The notes under the pieces: model-generated
Seen by the model: the letters and a program-made list of their open reading frames with translations, nothing else
Databases searched by the model: none
What the model was told of the DNA's origin: nothing
NCBI RefSeq assembly: GCF_009909195.1
Contig: NZ_JAAAMU010000001.1
Span: 186,001 to 250,000, forward strand
Origin: Paenibacillus sacheonensis
Lineage (GTDB): Bacteria > Bacillota > Bacilli > Paenibacillales > Paenibacillaceae
Length of the DNA: 64,000 nucleotides
Reading direction: 5' to 3'
Position numbers and translations under genes: made by a program
In this document: one piece after another, positions 37,136 through 46,292 of the stretch
Layout of the letters: each line of letters starts with the position of its first letter
How positions within the stretch are numbered: position 1 is the stretch's first letter

Positions 37136-37741
37136 TTAGGCTTTCACTTTGCGGGCATTCATGACCGCCCGGAAGAACATGCCCAGAAGCGCAAGCAGGC
37201 ACGCGACGAACAACAGCGTTCGTCCGTTATGATGGACATACGTCTTGACGCTCTCCCAGCGTTCGCCAAGCATATAACCTACGTAGACGAACAAGGTGCT
37301 CCAAACGAGAGCGCCTGCGTAAGCGTAGAGCAGGAACGTCCGAAGCTTGAAGCGCGACATGCCGGCCATATACGCCGTCACGTGACGGAAGCCTGGGATG
37401 AAGAAGCCGACGAACAGCAGCAATTTTCCGTAACGGTTCATCCAGCCTTGCGCGCGTTCGATTTTGGCGGACGAGAGATGGAGGCGGGGGCCGTATTTGA
37501 GCAGAAACGGCAGTCCGAGACGGTTGCCGATCGCGTAGCTGGCGGTAATGCCGATCGCGGCGCCGAGAAAAGCGCTTAAGACGACCAGCGGCGCCAGAAG
37601 CCTGCCTTCGCCGACGAGATAGCCCGAATAGGTGAGCAGCGCTTCGTCCGGAACGGGGATGCCGACGATGCCGAGCGACAGAGCCAGGGTCAAGCCGATA
37701 TAGCCATAACGCATAATGAGCAGCTCTAAGAGGTTTTCCAA
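37136..37741 (-). CDS. DedA-family membrane protein
   Basis: The 201-residue integral membrane protein has about five transmembrane helices and the DedA signatures GIVGIPVPDEALLTYSGYLVGEG, GAAIGITASYAIGNRLG and FFIPGFRHVTAYMAG, with the conserved Arg. The family acts as flippase or scaffold for lipid carriers and affects membrane potential and antibiotic resistance. The start codon is TTG at the 5' end with no strong ribosome site, so a downstream ATG (LLIMRYG, residue 10) is possible. Confidence 0.9.
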   Translation of the reverse strand: MENLLELLIMRYGYIGLTLALSLGIVGIPVPDEALLTYSGYLVGEGRLLAPLVVLSAFLGAAIGITASYAIGNRLGLPFLLKYGPRLHLSSAKIERAQGWMNRYGKLLLFVGFFIPGFRHVTAYMAGMSRFKLRTFLLYAYAGALVWSTLFVYVGYMLGERWESVKTYVHHNGRTLLFVACLLALLGMFFRAVMNARKVKA

Positions 37742-37924
37742 GTGAGAGGCCTACTTTCTGCGATTGAAATCATGGGAGTACGCTGAATGAACGATGAACG
37801 AACGGTGAATATACAAATTCGACATGATTGTTATATGAAAATGTTGTTGTTTTATATTTCTTCCCATATCGGAATGGACTATACTAGGGACGAATTCATT
37901 CTATCGTTAAAGGTGGCTATCAAA

Positions 37925-38911
37925 TTGACCCGTAAATTACGCTGGGGCGTCATCGGCTGTGCCGGCATTGCCGTCCACTCCGTTATTCCAGGCATCAAGC
38001 TTTCCGAAACCGGAGAAGTGACAGCGATTGCAAGCCGCGATTCGGCCAAGGCCGAAGAAACGGCAGCTAAGCTTGGCATAGCGAAAGCCTATGGAAGCTA
38101 TGAAGAAATATTGGCGGATCAAGATATCGACGCCATCTATATCCCGCTGCCGAACCACCTGCATATGGAATGGTCGATCCGTGCCATGGAAGCGGGCAAG
38201 CACGTGCTCTGCGAGAAGCCCATCGCGTTGAACGCCGAGGAAGCGCAGCGGATGGCGGATGCGGCAGAGAAGAACGACGTGCATCTTGCCGAAGCGTTCA
38301 TGTACCGCAACCATCCGCGTTATGATGAAATCAAAGCGATCATCGATTCCGGCGAAATCGGAGAAATCCGCGGCATACACGGCGCTTTCACGTTCAACAA
38401 CGCCGGCGACGCCAAGAACGTTCGCTACCGCAAAGATTGGGGCGGCGGTTCCTTGTATGACGTCGGCTGCTATCCGATCAGCGCGGCAAGGCTGATTCTC
38501 GGCGCGGAACCCGAAGCCGCAACGGTTCATGCCCTGATCTCTCCCGAGCATGACAATGTCGACATGATGGCATCCGGCATCCTGGAATTCCCGAACAACG
38601 TCGCGCTGACGTTCGACTGCGGCATGTGGGCGGCGTTCCGCAACACGCTTGAAGTGCTTGGCACGGAGGGCCGCATCGAGGTGCCTTCCGCCTTCATCGG
38701 CGATGCCGAGTACTACGTAATCACCAAGGACGGCAAGCGCGAAGTGAAACAGCCGTCGTTGAACCAGTATGCGCTGCAGGCCGATGCTTTTGCCCGCAAC
38801 GTTTGGGGAGAGCAGCCGGTGCGGTTCGCCCCGGCCGACGCCGTCGCGAATATGAAAGTCATCGACGCTTGCCTGGAATCCGCGTATTCCCGCAAACGCG
38901 TAACGCTATAA
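37925..38911 (+). CDS. Gfo/Idh/MocA-family oxidoreductase
   Basis: The 328-residue dehydrogenase begins with the Rossmann motif RWGVIGCAGIA and has the EKP motif in AGKHVLCEKPIALNAEEA and DWGGGSLYDVGCYPISAARLILG in the C-terminal domain, as in the glucose-fructose oxidoreductase/xylose dehydrogenase branch. I place the start at the TTG at 37925 behind AAAGGTGG; the frame upstream to 37787 does not resemble the family. It is 25 bp from the aldo/keto reductase gene, forming an operon with that gene and an esterase. Confidence 0.9.
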   Translation: MTRKLRWGVIGCAGIAVHSVIPGIKLSETGEVTAIASRDSAKAEETAAKLGIAKAYGSYEEILADQDIDAIYIPLPNHLHMEWSIRAMEAGKHVLCEKPIALNAEEAQRMADAAEKNDVHLAEAFMYRNHPRYDEIKAIIDSGEIGEIRGIHGAFTFNNAGDAKNVRYRKDWGGGSLYDVGCYPISAARLILGAEPEAATVHALISPEHDNVDMMASGILEFPNNVALTFDCGMWAAFRNTLEVLGTEGRIEVPSAFIGDAEYYVITKDGKREVKQPSLNQYALQADAFARNVWGEQPVRFAPADAVANMKVIDACLESAYSRKRVTL

Positions 38912-38936
38912 TCTAACGAGAAGGAGTTAACAACCA

Positions 38937-39869
38937 ATGAAACATATCGCACTTCCCGGATTAAATCAAGGCGTCTCCCAACTCATCATGGGCTCCGATT
39001 ATTTCGCGCCGGAGGTTTACGAGCTGGTCAGCAGCAATCTGGATGCTTTCACGGCGATCGGCGGCAATACGATTGACACCGCGTACATCTATTACGGCGG
39101 CAAAAGCGAGCAGGCCATCGGCATGTGGATGGAGGAGCGGAAGAACCGCGCATCCATCAACGTATGGACGAAGGGCGGCCATCCGCATAACGGCGTGCCG
39201 CAGGTGAACAAGAAGGCCATTTACGACGAGCTGATGGTCAGCCTGGAGCGTCTCCGCACGGATTACATCGACGTCTACGCGCTTCACCGCGACGACACGA
39301 ACGTACCGGTCGGCGAGATCGTGGAGATTCTGAACGAGCATATCGAAGCGGGCCGCATCCGCACGTTCGGCGGTTCCAACTGGACGACGGCGCGCCTGCA
39401 GGAAGCCAATGCATATGCGGCGGCGCACGGCCTGCGCGGCTTCGAGTTCAGCAGCCCGAACCTGAGCCTGGGCAAAGCGCAGGAACCTTACTGGGCGGAC
39501 TGCATCAGCGTAGACGACGCGATCCTCTCTTGGCATGAGAATACCGAACTGCCGCTCTTCTCCTGGTCCTCCCAGGCACGCGGTTTCTTCACCGGCCGTT
39601 TCACGCCGGAAGACCGTTCGGACGCCGATCTCGTTCGCGTATTCTATAACGACGACAACTGGGAGCGTTATCGCCGCGCCGAGGAGCTCGGCAAGCAGAA
39701 AGGCTATTCCACGATTCAGATCGCGCTTGCGTACGTGCTGAATCAGTCGTTCCCGACTGCGGCGATCATCGGCGCGCGCAATGAAGCGGAGATGAAATCC
39801 TGCCAGGAAGCGACGACTATACCGCTCACGATGGAGGAAATCAAATGGCTGGATCTGAGAACGCCTTAA
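38937..39869 (+). CDS. Aldo/keto reductase
   Basis: The 310-residue NADPH-dependent oxidoreductase has the AKR barrel with Asp and Tyr in GNTIDTAYIYYGGKSE, the catalytic Lys in VWTKGGHP and the dyad partner His in YALHRDD. The C-terminal nucleotide-binding segment IGARNEAEMKSCQEA is present. The ATG follows AAGGAG. It overlaps the following esterase gene by 25 bp, a sign of one transcript. The substrate is unknown; a sugar aldehyde or a 2-keto sugar is likely from context. Confidence 0.9.
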   Translation: MKHIALPGLNQGVSQLIMGSDYFAPEVYELVSSNLDAFTAIGGNTIDTAYIYYGGKSEQAIGMWMEERKNRASINVWTKGGHPHNGVPQVNKKAIYDELMVSLERLRTDYIDVYALHRDDTNVPVGEIVEILNEHIEAGRIRTFGGSNWTTARLQEANAYAAAHGLRGFEFSSPNLSLGKAQEPYWADCISVDDAILSWHENTELPLFSWSSQARGFFTGRFTPEDRSDADLVRVFYNDDNWERYRRAEELGKQKGYSTIQIALAYVLNQSFPTAAIIGARNEAEMKSCQEATTIPLTMEEIKWLDLRTP

Positions 39870-40645
39870 TCGAGCTTTGGCCGGAGGGAGCACCCTACGC
39901 GGCCGGAACGACGGACGAAGACCGTCCCGCGCTGACGCCTTATCCGGCGGCGGGCAGCAAAGGCGCGGTCATCGTATGTCCGGGCGGCGGCTACGGCATG
40001 CGGGCGGACCATGAAGGCGAGCCCATCGCGCTGTGGCTGAACAGCATCGGCATCAGCGCCTTCGTGCTGCGCTACCGCGTTGCGCCGTACAAGCATCCGA
40101 GTCCGCTGCTGGACGCGCAGCGGGCGATCCGCTACGTGCGCCTGCACGCGGCAGAATACGGCATCGACCCGGAGAAGATCGGCATTCTCGGCTTCTCCGC
40201 CGGCGGCCACCTGGCATCGTCCGCTGCAACGCTGTACGATTCCGGAAGACTGGAAGCGGATGATCCGATCGACCGGATGTCGAGCCGGCCGAACGCGGCC
40301 ATCCTCTGCTATCCGGTCATCTCGATGGGGCCGGCAGGCCACTCGGGCTCGCTCGCGAATCTGCTCGGCGACGAACCGGACGCGGCATTGGTCGCGCGCA
40401 TGAGCACCGAGCTTCAAGTGACGGCGGACACGCCGCCGACCTTCCTGTGGCACACGTCCGACGATGCCGCCGTGCCGGTCGAGAACGCGCTGTTGTTCGC
40501 GGCTGCGCTGAGCCGCGCAGGCGTTCCGTTCGATCTGCACGTCTACGAGAAGGGTCCGCACGGCATGGGATTGGCCGAGCGCGATCCGCATGTGGGGAAC
40601 TGGACGACGGTTTGCGGACTGTGGCTGAAGCGTTACGATTTCTAA
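39845..40645 (+). CDS. Alpha/beta hydrolase, acetylxylan-esterase-like (BD-FAE type)
   Basis: The 266-residue hydrolase has an oxyanion-hole motif in IVCPGGGYGMRADHEGEP, the nucleophile elbow GFSAGGHLAS, the Asp in WHTSDDAAVP and the His in KGPHGMG. This pattern is that of the BD-FAE branch of carbohydrate esterases, which remove acetyl or feruloyl groups from plant polysaccharides. No signal peptide is seen, so it would act on imported oligosaccharides. It is translationally coupled to the aldo/keto reductase. Confidence 0.88.
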   Translation: MAGSENALIELWPEGAPYAAGTTDEDRPALTPYPAAGSKGAVIVCPGGGYGMRADHEGEPIALWLNSIGISAFVLRYRVAPYKHPSPLLDAQRAIRYVRLHAAEYGIDPEKIGILGFSAGGHLASSAATLYDSGRLEADDPIDRMSSRPNAAILCYPVISMGPAGHSGSLANLLGDEPDAALVARMSTELQVTADTPPTFLWHTSDDAAVPVENALLFAAALSRAGVPFDLHVYEKGPHGMGLAERDPHVGNWTTVCGLWLKRYDF

Positions 40646-40675
40646 ACGGGACAAGGGACAACCCGCTTGCGCAGC

Positions 40676-40708
40676 AATCCTTCCCGCCGCATCGGCGGGG
40701 AGGATTTT
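40676..40708 (+). terminator. Intrinsic terminator after the esterase gene
   Basis: AATCCTTCCCGCCG pairs with CGGCGGGGAGGATT around CAT, then TTCG. The T-tract is short. Confidence 0.75.
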
Positions 40709-40813
40709 CGCTGTCCGGAGGGGACAGGCAGTTTCATCCGACGGTCGATTAATGGTATTATAGTTTCGCTATCCCTATTATCGTTCACTTATATTAAAGG
40801 AGACGAATGACGC

Positions 40814-41806
40814 ATGAGCATGAATCAAGCTTATAAAGATACCTATTTGGGAGAGCCGGCCGTATTCCTGAAGTTCGGTCGCTACGAAGCGGTCCTGCTT
40901 CCGGAAGTCGGGGCGAACCTGATCGCGTTCCGCGACGCGGAGAACGGCTATGCGTTCCTGCATGAGCCGACGCAGGACGAGATGGAATCGTTCAAGGCGC
41001 GTCCGTTCATTCACGGCATTCCCGTGCTGTTTCCTCCGAACCGTTTCGAGGACGGCAAGTTCCCTTGGAACGGCCGGACGTTGGCGTTCCCCGTCAACGA
41101 GCCGGAGACGGGCAACCATCTGCACGGCTTCGTGCACAGCGAGACGTTCACGGTCGAAGATTTCGGCACGACCGCGACGGAGAGCTACGTCGTTGCCGCG
41201 CTGAAAGTGGACGAGCAAAGCGACGTGTACAAGTATATGCCGTTCCGCTTCACGCTGCGTCTGCGCTATGCGATCGGCGAACAAGGGCTGGAGCAGCAAT
41301 TCACCGTCATCAACGACGGGGAAGAATCGCTGCCTTGCCTGTATGCCTTCCATACGTCGGTCAATGCGCCGTTCGTACCGGGCAATTCCGCGAAGGATTA
41401 CCGTCTGAAGCTGACGGTGGGCGATCGCTGGCACCTGAACGAACGGATGCTTCCGACCGGCGAATTCCAGCCGCTGTCGCCGAACGAGCAGCTGATGAAG
41501 GGCGAAGGCGTCTACCCGTTCTTCGAAGCGCTGGATAACCATTACACGGTCCGGCCGCAGAACGGCCGCAACCGGATGGAGCTGACGGATACGAAGGCCG
41601 GCTTGACGCTCGTGTATGACGCGGGTACGTCTTACAAGCAGTGGATGATTTGGAATAACGGCGCGACGGAAGGCTTCTTCTGCCCGGAGCCGCAAATCAG
41701 CCTCGTCAATGCGCCGAACACGGAACTGCCGGCGGACGACATCGGTCTGTTCAGCCTGGCCCCGGGCGAGATCTGGCAGGAACGCGCGCGGATCTATGTG
41801 AAATAA
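40814..41806 (+). CDS. Aldose 1-epimerase (mutarotase) family protein
   Basis: The 330-residue protein has the galactose mutarotase-like beta-sandwich, with PFIHGIPVLFPPNRFEDGKFPWNGR near the N-terminus, HLHGFVHSETF (the first catalytic-type His), FHTSVNAPF and EPQISLVNAPNT. It is expected to interconvert alpha and beta anomers of a hexose or to bind sugar. An AAAGGAG site precedes the ATG at 40814. It stands alone between two hairpins. Confidence 0.88.
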   Translation: MSMNQAYKDTYLGEPAVFLKFGRYEAVLLPEVGANLIAFRDAENGYAFLHEPTQDEMESFKARPFIHGIPVLFPPNRFEDGKFPWNGRTLAFPVNEPETGNHLHGFVHSETFTVEDFGTTATESYVVAALKVDEQSDVYKYMPFRFTLRLRYAIGEQGLEQQFTVINDGEESLPCLYAFHTSVNAPFVPGNSAKDYRLKLTVGDRWHLNERMLPTGEFQPLSPNEQLMKGEGVYPFFEALDNHYTVRPQNGRNRMELTDTKAGLTLVYDAGTSYKQWMIWNNGATEGFFCPEPQISLVNAPNTELPADDIGLFSLAPGEIWQERARIYVK

Positions 41807-41860
41807 GAGGTCGGGATCGGAGTTGCATCCAGCAAGGCCGCGATCGATCTCGGCTCGAAT

Positions 41861-41908
41861 AAACAGCGGGAGTCCGGACATGGCAGCATGTCCGGATTTC
41901 CGCTGTTT
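41861..41908 (+). terminator. Probable terminator after the mutarotase gene
   Basis: AAACAGCGG pairs with CCGCTGTTT, and TCCGGACATG with CATGTCCGGA around GCAG. No long T-run follows, so efficiency is uncertain. Confidence 0.7.
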
Positions 41909-42098
41909 GACGTGATCGTACGCTTGAACTGTTCGGTCAGCATGTGAAGCAATCGAGCGTTGGCTGAACCTGGAGTCGAAGGCGCCTCGTTCCCTCTTGA
42001 ACTCGCCGTCTTGTGCGACAAGGGAAATCCGCGAAGCCGTCGAATAACCAAAGAATCGTAAGCCGCGCAAGCAGGGATACGAAAGTCGGAGGTGCAGC

Positions 42099-44504
42099 AT
42101 GGGGGAGAAGAATCAAGCATTGAGAGCGCTGTTGCAGCCGGAGGCCCGCGGCAGGATGTCGGGGCCGATGGCGTATTTCGGTTATTTCGGCGGCAACGGC
42201 CGGGATGAACTGGCGGAGATGGAAGAAGAAGGCGTAAACTGCTCCAGTCCGAACAACGTCATTTATATTCCGGAGCTGGATGCCGAAGGGAATCAGCGGG
42301 ATCCGTACGAGATGGGAAGCGAAAGGGCGCGGCAGTTCAGGGAGCAATTCGCGGCGACGGGCTTATCGTTCGATATTTGCCTCGGCGCTTGGAACAACGG
42401 CTTGTTTCCTTATTTGCCGCAGTGGTATTTGGAAGCGCATCCAGACCTTGCCGTCAAGGACCAGCACGGCGAGCCGATCATGGCTTCGATGCACGGCCAT
42501 TATAAGCCATGGGCAGGCACGGAATGCGCGGCGTACAACGAGGAAATCGACGCGTTCGTCCGCGGTTTCGTCGATGCCTTCGGCGAACACGAGCGCATGG
42601 CGTATTGGGTCACGGGCGGCGAAATGCTGTATCCGACCTACGTGTTTCCCGATCGGCACAGCGATTATTCCGCTGCGGCGCAGGATCATTACCGCGCCTG
42701 GCTGACGCGCAAATACGGCACCGTGCAGGCGCTGCGCGAGGCGTGGGGCGATCGGGGCGAAGGCATCGACGGCTTCGAAGCTGCCGTCCCGGCAGCATGG
42801 GACGAACGTTCGGCGCGCGGGCTCGACTGGCATGCTTTCCGAATGGACGCGCTCAGCGAATATTTCCAGCGGCAATACATCACGTTCCTTGCATCGGATT
42901 CGCCTTATCCGCTGCTGGCGATCTTGCACGGCGACATGTTCCATGAACGCACGTATGCCGAAATGGGCCAGTCGGTATACGGGATGAGCGCGGTTTCGGA
43001 CGGATTGGCGACGAGTCAGATTTTGTTTAATGCGCATAAACCGGACTTCAATCACATGTACCTGCAATTCATCACGTCGCTCGGCAAGCCGGCGACCTCG
43101 CAAGCGCTTGCCTGCGTCAGCCCGCCGATCGGCGAGCAGGTCGTCAACAACTCGTTCACGCCGCAGGATGTGCGACGGGCCGTCTACGAATGCCTCGGCA
43201 TGGGGATCTGGCATGCGGGCCTCGTGCAATGGAAAGGCGATCTGCCCGATGGCAATTGGCAGGTCGCCGGTACGCCGGCGCAGGAGGAAGTGAGGCTGCT
43301 CGCGGCCGAGCTGGATGCGATGAAGCCGGAACTGGCAGGCATGGCGAGGCTTGCGCCCGCTCTCGGCATCCTGTATTCGGAAGCGGCCTTGCTGTTGGAC
43401 GGCTGGCAGGAAGAATGGACGCTGCTGCACCGCGCGACGATCGATGCGCATGTTCCCTACGTGACGCTGTTCGATCAATCGCTCGACCGGCAGTTGGGCG
43501 CTTTGCCGGACGGCGTTTCCTACGGACCGGACGCGATCGGCAGCGTCATCGTACCGTATGCATCAGCGCTCCGGACGGATGCGGCGGACAAGCTGCTGCG
43601 ATTCGTCGCCCAAGGCGGCAAGCTCGTGTTGTTCGACGACGCCGAGCAGCTGCGCACGGCGGCCGCCCATGCGGAATTAGGCTGGAGCGATCCGTTCGCG
43701 GCGCTTGCGCCTTCGTTCTCGCCCGCCGATCCGGCCAAGCGCTTCCGTACGGCGGAGGCGCGTTACGGCGAAGGCGAAGTGCTTTGGGTGCGGTCATCGT
43801 ATAACCGGCTGTTCCTGCAGCGGATTTTCTACGCGCAGGAGACGCTCGTCACGCAAATGTGGCAGCATGCGCTCGCATGGCTCGGCCGGCGCGGCTATGC
43901 CAAGCCGCTCGCCGGCGCGCCGGTCGGGACGGAAAGCTTCGTCTTGACGGACGGCGAGCACGCGGCATGCGTATTTATCAATCGGACCGGCGAAGAAGTG
44001 GCGTTCGAAGCGACGATATCCGACCGGCTCGGGTTCGCGGGCGGGTCGGCGGAACCGCTTTCGGCTGCAGGCAAGCCGGCGCAGCCGCTAGGGGAAGACG
44101 GGACGTTCGCCGTGAAGCTGGACGGCTTCGGCACGGGCGTGTACAAATTACGGGGGATTGAAACGCCTGCGGGGGCGCAAGAGAGCGAATGGTCGATCGA
44201 GCTCGTGGAGGCCGGCCCGGAATGCCTGCGCGTGCGGGTAATGCGGGGCGGACAACCGGATGCGTCCGCGTCCGTGAGCGCCCGCGTCGCGCCGCTGTTC
44301 GATGCGGAGGCGCCGGTCTTCGGCGTCGGCGAAGGCGAATTCGCGATTGGGCTTGAGCGCGCTTCGCTGCCGGGCGTGTACGACTATCGCGCGCGTGCGT
44401 ACGCGCCGTACGAGGGCGTTCTTCGCGTGCACGTCGGCGCATCGGATTCGCGCGGACGCATCGCTGCGTGCCGCACGGTGAAGCTCGAGGCAACGGGACG
44501 GTGA
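42099..44504 (+). CDS. Clan GH-A glycoside hydrolase, GH42-like
   Basis: The 801-residue protein has an N-terminal TIM-barrel region (about residues 1-400) with the acid/base candidate in AYWVTGGEMLYP and WHAFRMDALSEYFQRQYI, then a GH42-like flavodoxin-type domain (LGILYSEAALLLDGW, VIVPYASALRTDAADKLLRFVAQGGKLVLFDDAEQ) and a C-terminal beta domain. At the place of the GH42 nucleophile I read SQALACVSPPIGEQ, without an obvious glutamate of the usual ME..P type. It has no signal peptide. The substrate could be a beta-galactoside; the exact GH family is uncertain. The gene is unusually GC-rich at its 3' end. Confidence 0.75.
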   Translation: MGEKNQALRALLQPEARGRMSGPMAYFGYFGGNGRDELAEMEEEGVNCSSPNNVIYIPELDAEGNQRDPYEMGSERARQFREQFAATGLSFDICLGAWNNGLFPYLPQWYLEAHPDLAVKDQHGEPIMASMHGHYKPWAGTECAAYNEEIDAFVRGFVDAFGEHERMAYWVTGGEMLYPTYVFPDRHSDYSAAAQDHYRAWLTRKYGTVQALREAWGDRGEGIDGFEAAVPAAWDERSARGLDWHAFRMDALSEYFQRQYITFLASDSPYPLLAILHGDMFHERTYAEMGQSVYGMSAVSDGLATSQILFNAHKPDFNHMYLQFITSLGKPATSQALACVSPPIGEQVVNNSFTPQDVRRAVYECLGMGIWHAGLVQWKGDLPDGNWQVAGTPAQEEVRLLAAELDAMKPELAGMARLAPALGILYSEAALLLDGWQEEWTLLHRATIDAHVPYVTLFDQSLDRQLGALPDGVSYGPDAIGSVIVPYASALRTDAADKLLRFVAQGGKLVLFDDAEQLRTAAAHAELGWSDPFAALAPSFSPADPAKRFRTAEARYGEGEVLWVRSSYNRLFLQRIFYAQETLVTQMWQHALAWLGRRGYAKPLAGAPVGTESFVLTDGEHAACVFINRTGEEVAFEATISDRLGFAGGSAEPLSAAGKPAQPLGEDGTFAVKLDGFGTGVYKLRGIETPAGAQESEWSIELVEAGPECLRVRVMRGGQPDASASVSARVAPLFDAEAPVFGVGEGEFAIGLERASLPGVYDYRARAYAPYEGVLRVHVGASDSRGRIAACRTVKLEATGR

Positions 44505-44563
44505 TCCGAAGCGGATAGGATCGTGCCGGCAGGATCGCGCAATCCGGCTGGCAGCCAGTAAAC

Positions 44564-44624
44564 AAAAAAACGGTTGGCGCTCGCGCAGGCGGAATTCGCA
44601 GCCGCTGCCCGGCGCAACCGTTTA
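44564..44624 (-). terminator. Terminator of the NUDIX gene, also serving the convergent hydrolase gene
   Basis: AAACGGTTGGCGC at 44568-44580 and GCGCAACCGTTT at 44612-44623 form the stem. The A-run at 44564-44570 gives the minus-strand T-run. Confidence 0.75.
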
Positions 44625-45182
44625 TTATTTGCTTTCGTTGTCGCCCACGGACGATGCGAATTCCGAGGACGCAAGCAGCCACGCGGCGGCAGCGTCGAGG
44701 ATGAGCTTGTCCCGAAGCAGCATGAAGGACGTCGAATAGTCGGTGCAGGAAGCAATCCGTTCATTCATGGCGCCGAGCGCCAGTTCCAGCGACATCCAAC
44801 GGGTGGTCAGGCCGAGCTTCTTCTCGTGCTCGGTCAGATTCGTCTCGTACGCTTGGTTGGCTCTCGCGATGAAGCAATAGGACAACTGCAAATAATGATT
44901 CCGCTTTTTGTGTTCTTCAATATAGCCGAGCGAGTGAAGGATGTCGGCATCATAGCCGGTTTCCTCTCGTATTTCGCGCATGAAAGCCGCATCCGGCGTT
45001 TCTTTATTCTCTAAGCCTCCGCCCGGGAGCTTGTAAATCGCCGATCGGGACACGTACATCATCGCGACATTCGCCTGCTCGTCCAATAGTATTCCGCGTG
45101 ACGCATAACGGTTCACGACCGGGAGCAAAGCCGGATCTCCTCCCATGATATCCTGATCCGTAATTCTGTGCAGCAGCTCCAT
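44625..45182 (-). CDS. NUDIX hydrolase
   Basis: The 185-residue hydrolase has the full Nudix box GGLENKETPDAAFMREIREETGYD (G-x5-E-x7-REUXEEXGU), which binds divalent metal and cleaves nucleoside diphosphates linked to another group. The substrate is unknown. It is divergent from the AraC-family gene's start side and ends within a hairpin shared with the glycoside hydrolase gene. The ATG follows an AGGGGGGG-like site. Confidence 0.92.
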   Translation of the reverse strand: MELLHRITDQDIMGGDPALLPVVNRYASRGILLDEQANVAMMYVSRSAIYKLPGGGLENKETPDAAFMREIREETGYDADILHSLGYIEEHKKRNHYLQLSYCFIARANQAYETNLTEHEKKLGLTTRWMSLELALGAMNERIASCTDYSTSFMLLRDKLILDAAAAWLLASSEFASSVGDNESK

Positions 45183-45216
45183 ATAAGTCCCCCCCTAGTC
45201 GTAGCCAATCCGTCTT

Positions 45217-46101
45217 TTAATTCATGATCGAATCATCCGCCAGCGGCCGCAGCGGGCCTTTGCGAATCGCGGAAGGCGCTTTGCTCCGCACTTTCTTGAA
45301 CACGCGCCCGAAATACGTCATGTTGGAGAAACCGACGAGGCTTGCGATCTCCGTGACGGGATAATCGGTATCGAGCAGCAGCCGTTCGGCTTCCTGAACG
45401 CGCAGCATATGCATGTATTCGATCAGCGTCTTGCCGGTAACGCTCTTGAAAATTTTACAAAAATGGTTCGGGCTGAGATTGACCATCCGCGCGGCTTCGC
45501 CGACGCTGACCGTTTCCTGGTACCGCTCGCGCAGCGTCTGGAGCAGGTTCGAAAAATCATAGGGCTTCTGGCTCCGAGTCGGAGATTGCAAGGTGCTCTG
45601 CTCCGCATACCGGAAGTAGAGGCCGAAGATCCGCAGCAGCTCGGCCTTCACGAGCAGCTCGTAACCGGGCTGCTTGTTCGTGAATTCGACCAGCAGGCGG
45701 GAGAAAGCGGCGTTCATCTCCTCGATGTAAGGAGCGGCCGTCCGCATCCAGGTGGGCCATTTCATCGGCTGGTTCAGATAGGGCACGAAGTAGTGATGCT
45801 CGGTAATGTCAAGGCCGCTGCCTCGGACAAGCGCTTCATTAAAGACGATGCAGATGAGCTCCGTGCCGGGCGCCAGCCTGACGGCGCTGTGCAGCTGCTT
45901 GGCATTGACGAAGGCGAGCTCGCCCTGGTCGAGCTGCTCGAAGGAACCGTCCACCTGGATGCGCGCCTGTCCTTTCCGGACGTAGATCCATTCGATATGG
46001 TCATGCCAATGCCGACCGAATTCGCCGGGTACCATGAACACGTTAATGGGAAAAGTGCGGTCGGGAATGAACGTATTTTCTTTCAGCGGATTTACCGTCA
46101 A
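45217..46101 (-). CDS. AraC-family regulator
   Basis: The 294-residue protein has an N-terminal cupin-like domain (HWHDHIEWIYVRKGQARIQVDGSFEQLDQGELAFVNAKQLHSA) and a C-terminal AraC helix-turn-helix pair (SVGEAARMVNLSPNHFCKIFKSVTGKTLIEYMHMLRVQEAERLLLDTDYPVTEIASLVGFSNMTYFGRVFKKV). The start codon is TTG after GAGGAGGAA. It is transcribed divergently from the sugar isomerase gene at 46293, and probably controls it and the linked oxidoreductase. Confidence 0.9.
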   Translation of the reverse strand: MTVNPLKENTFIPDRTFPINVFMVPGEFGRHWHDHIEWIYVRKGQARIQVDGSFEQLDQGELAFVNAKQLHSAVRLAPGTELICIVFNEALVRGSGLDITEHHYFVPYLNQPMKWPTWMRTAAPYIEEMNAAFSRLLVEFTNKQPGYELLVKAELLRIFGLYFRYAEQSTLQSPTRSQKPYDFSNLLQTLRERYQETVSVGEAARMVNLSPNHFCKIFKSVTGKTLIEYMHMLRVQEAERLLLDTDYPVTEIASLVGFSNMTYFGRVFKKVRSKAPSAIRKGPLRPLADDSIMN

Positions 46102-46292
46102 CGGGGTTCCTCCTCGGCAAAACGCACGATTTTACGATGCTGGCTGGGAATATCGTCATTGTCATCGTTTTCTTCAAATGAGAAACGTAAGATTGTACGA
46201 ATATATCACAATTTCGATGCTAGTCTCAACGGTATTCTTTCAGTACGATTAGGTCAGTTCGATAAAGCGCTGAAAGGTGATGACATTCGCAT

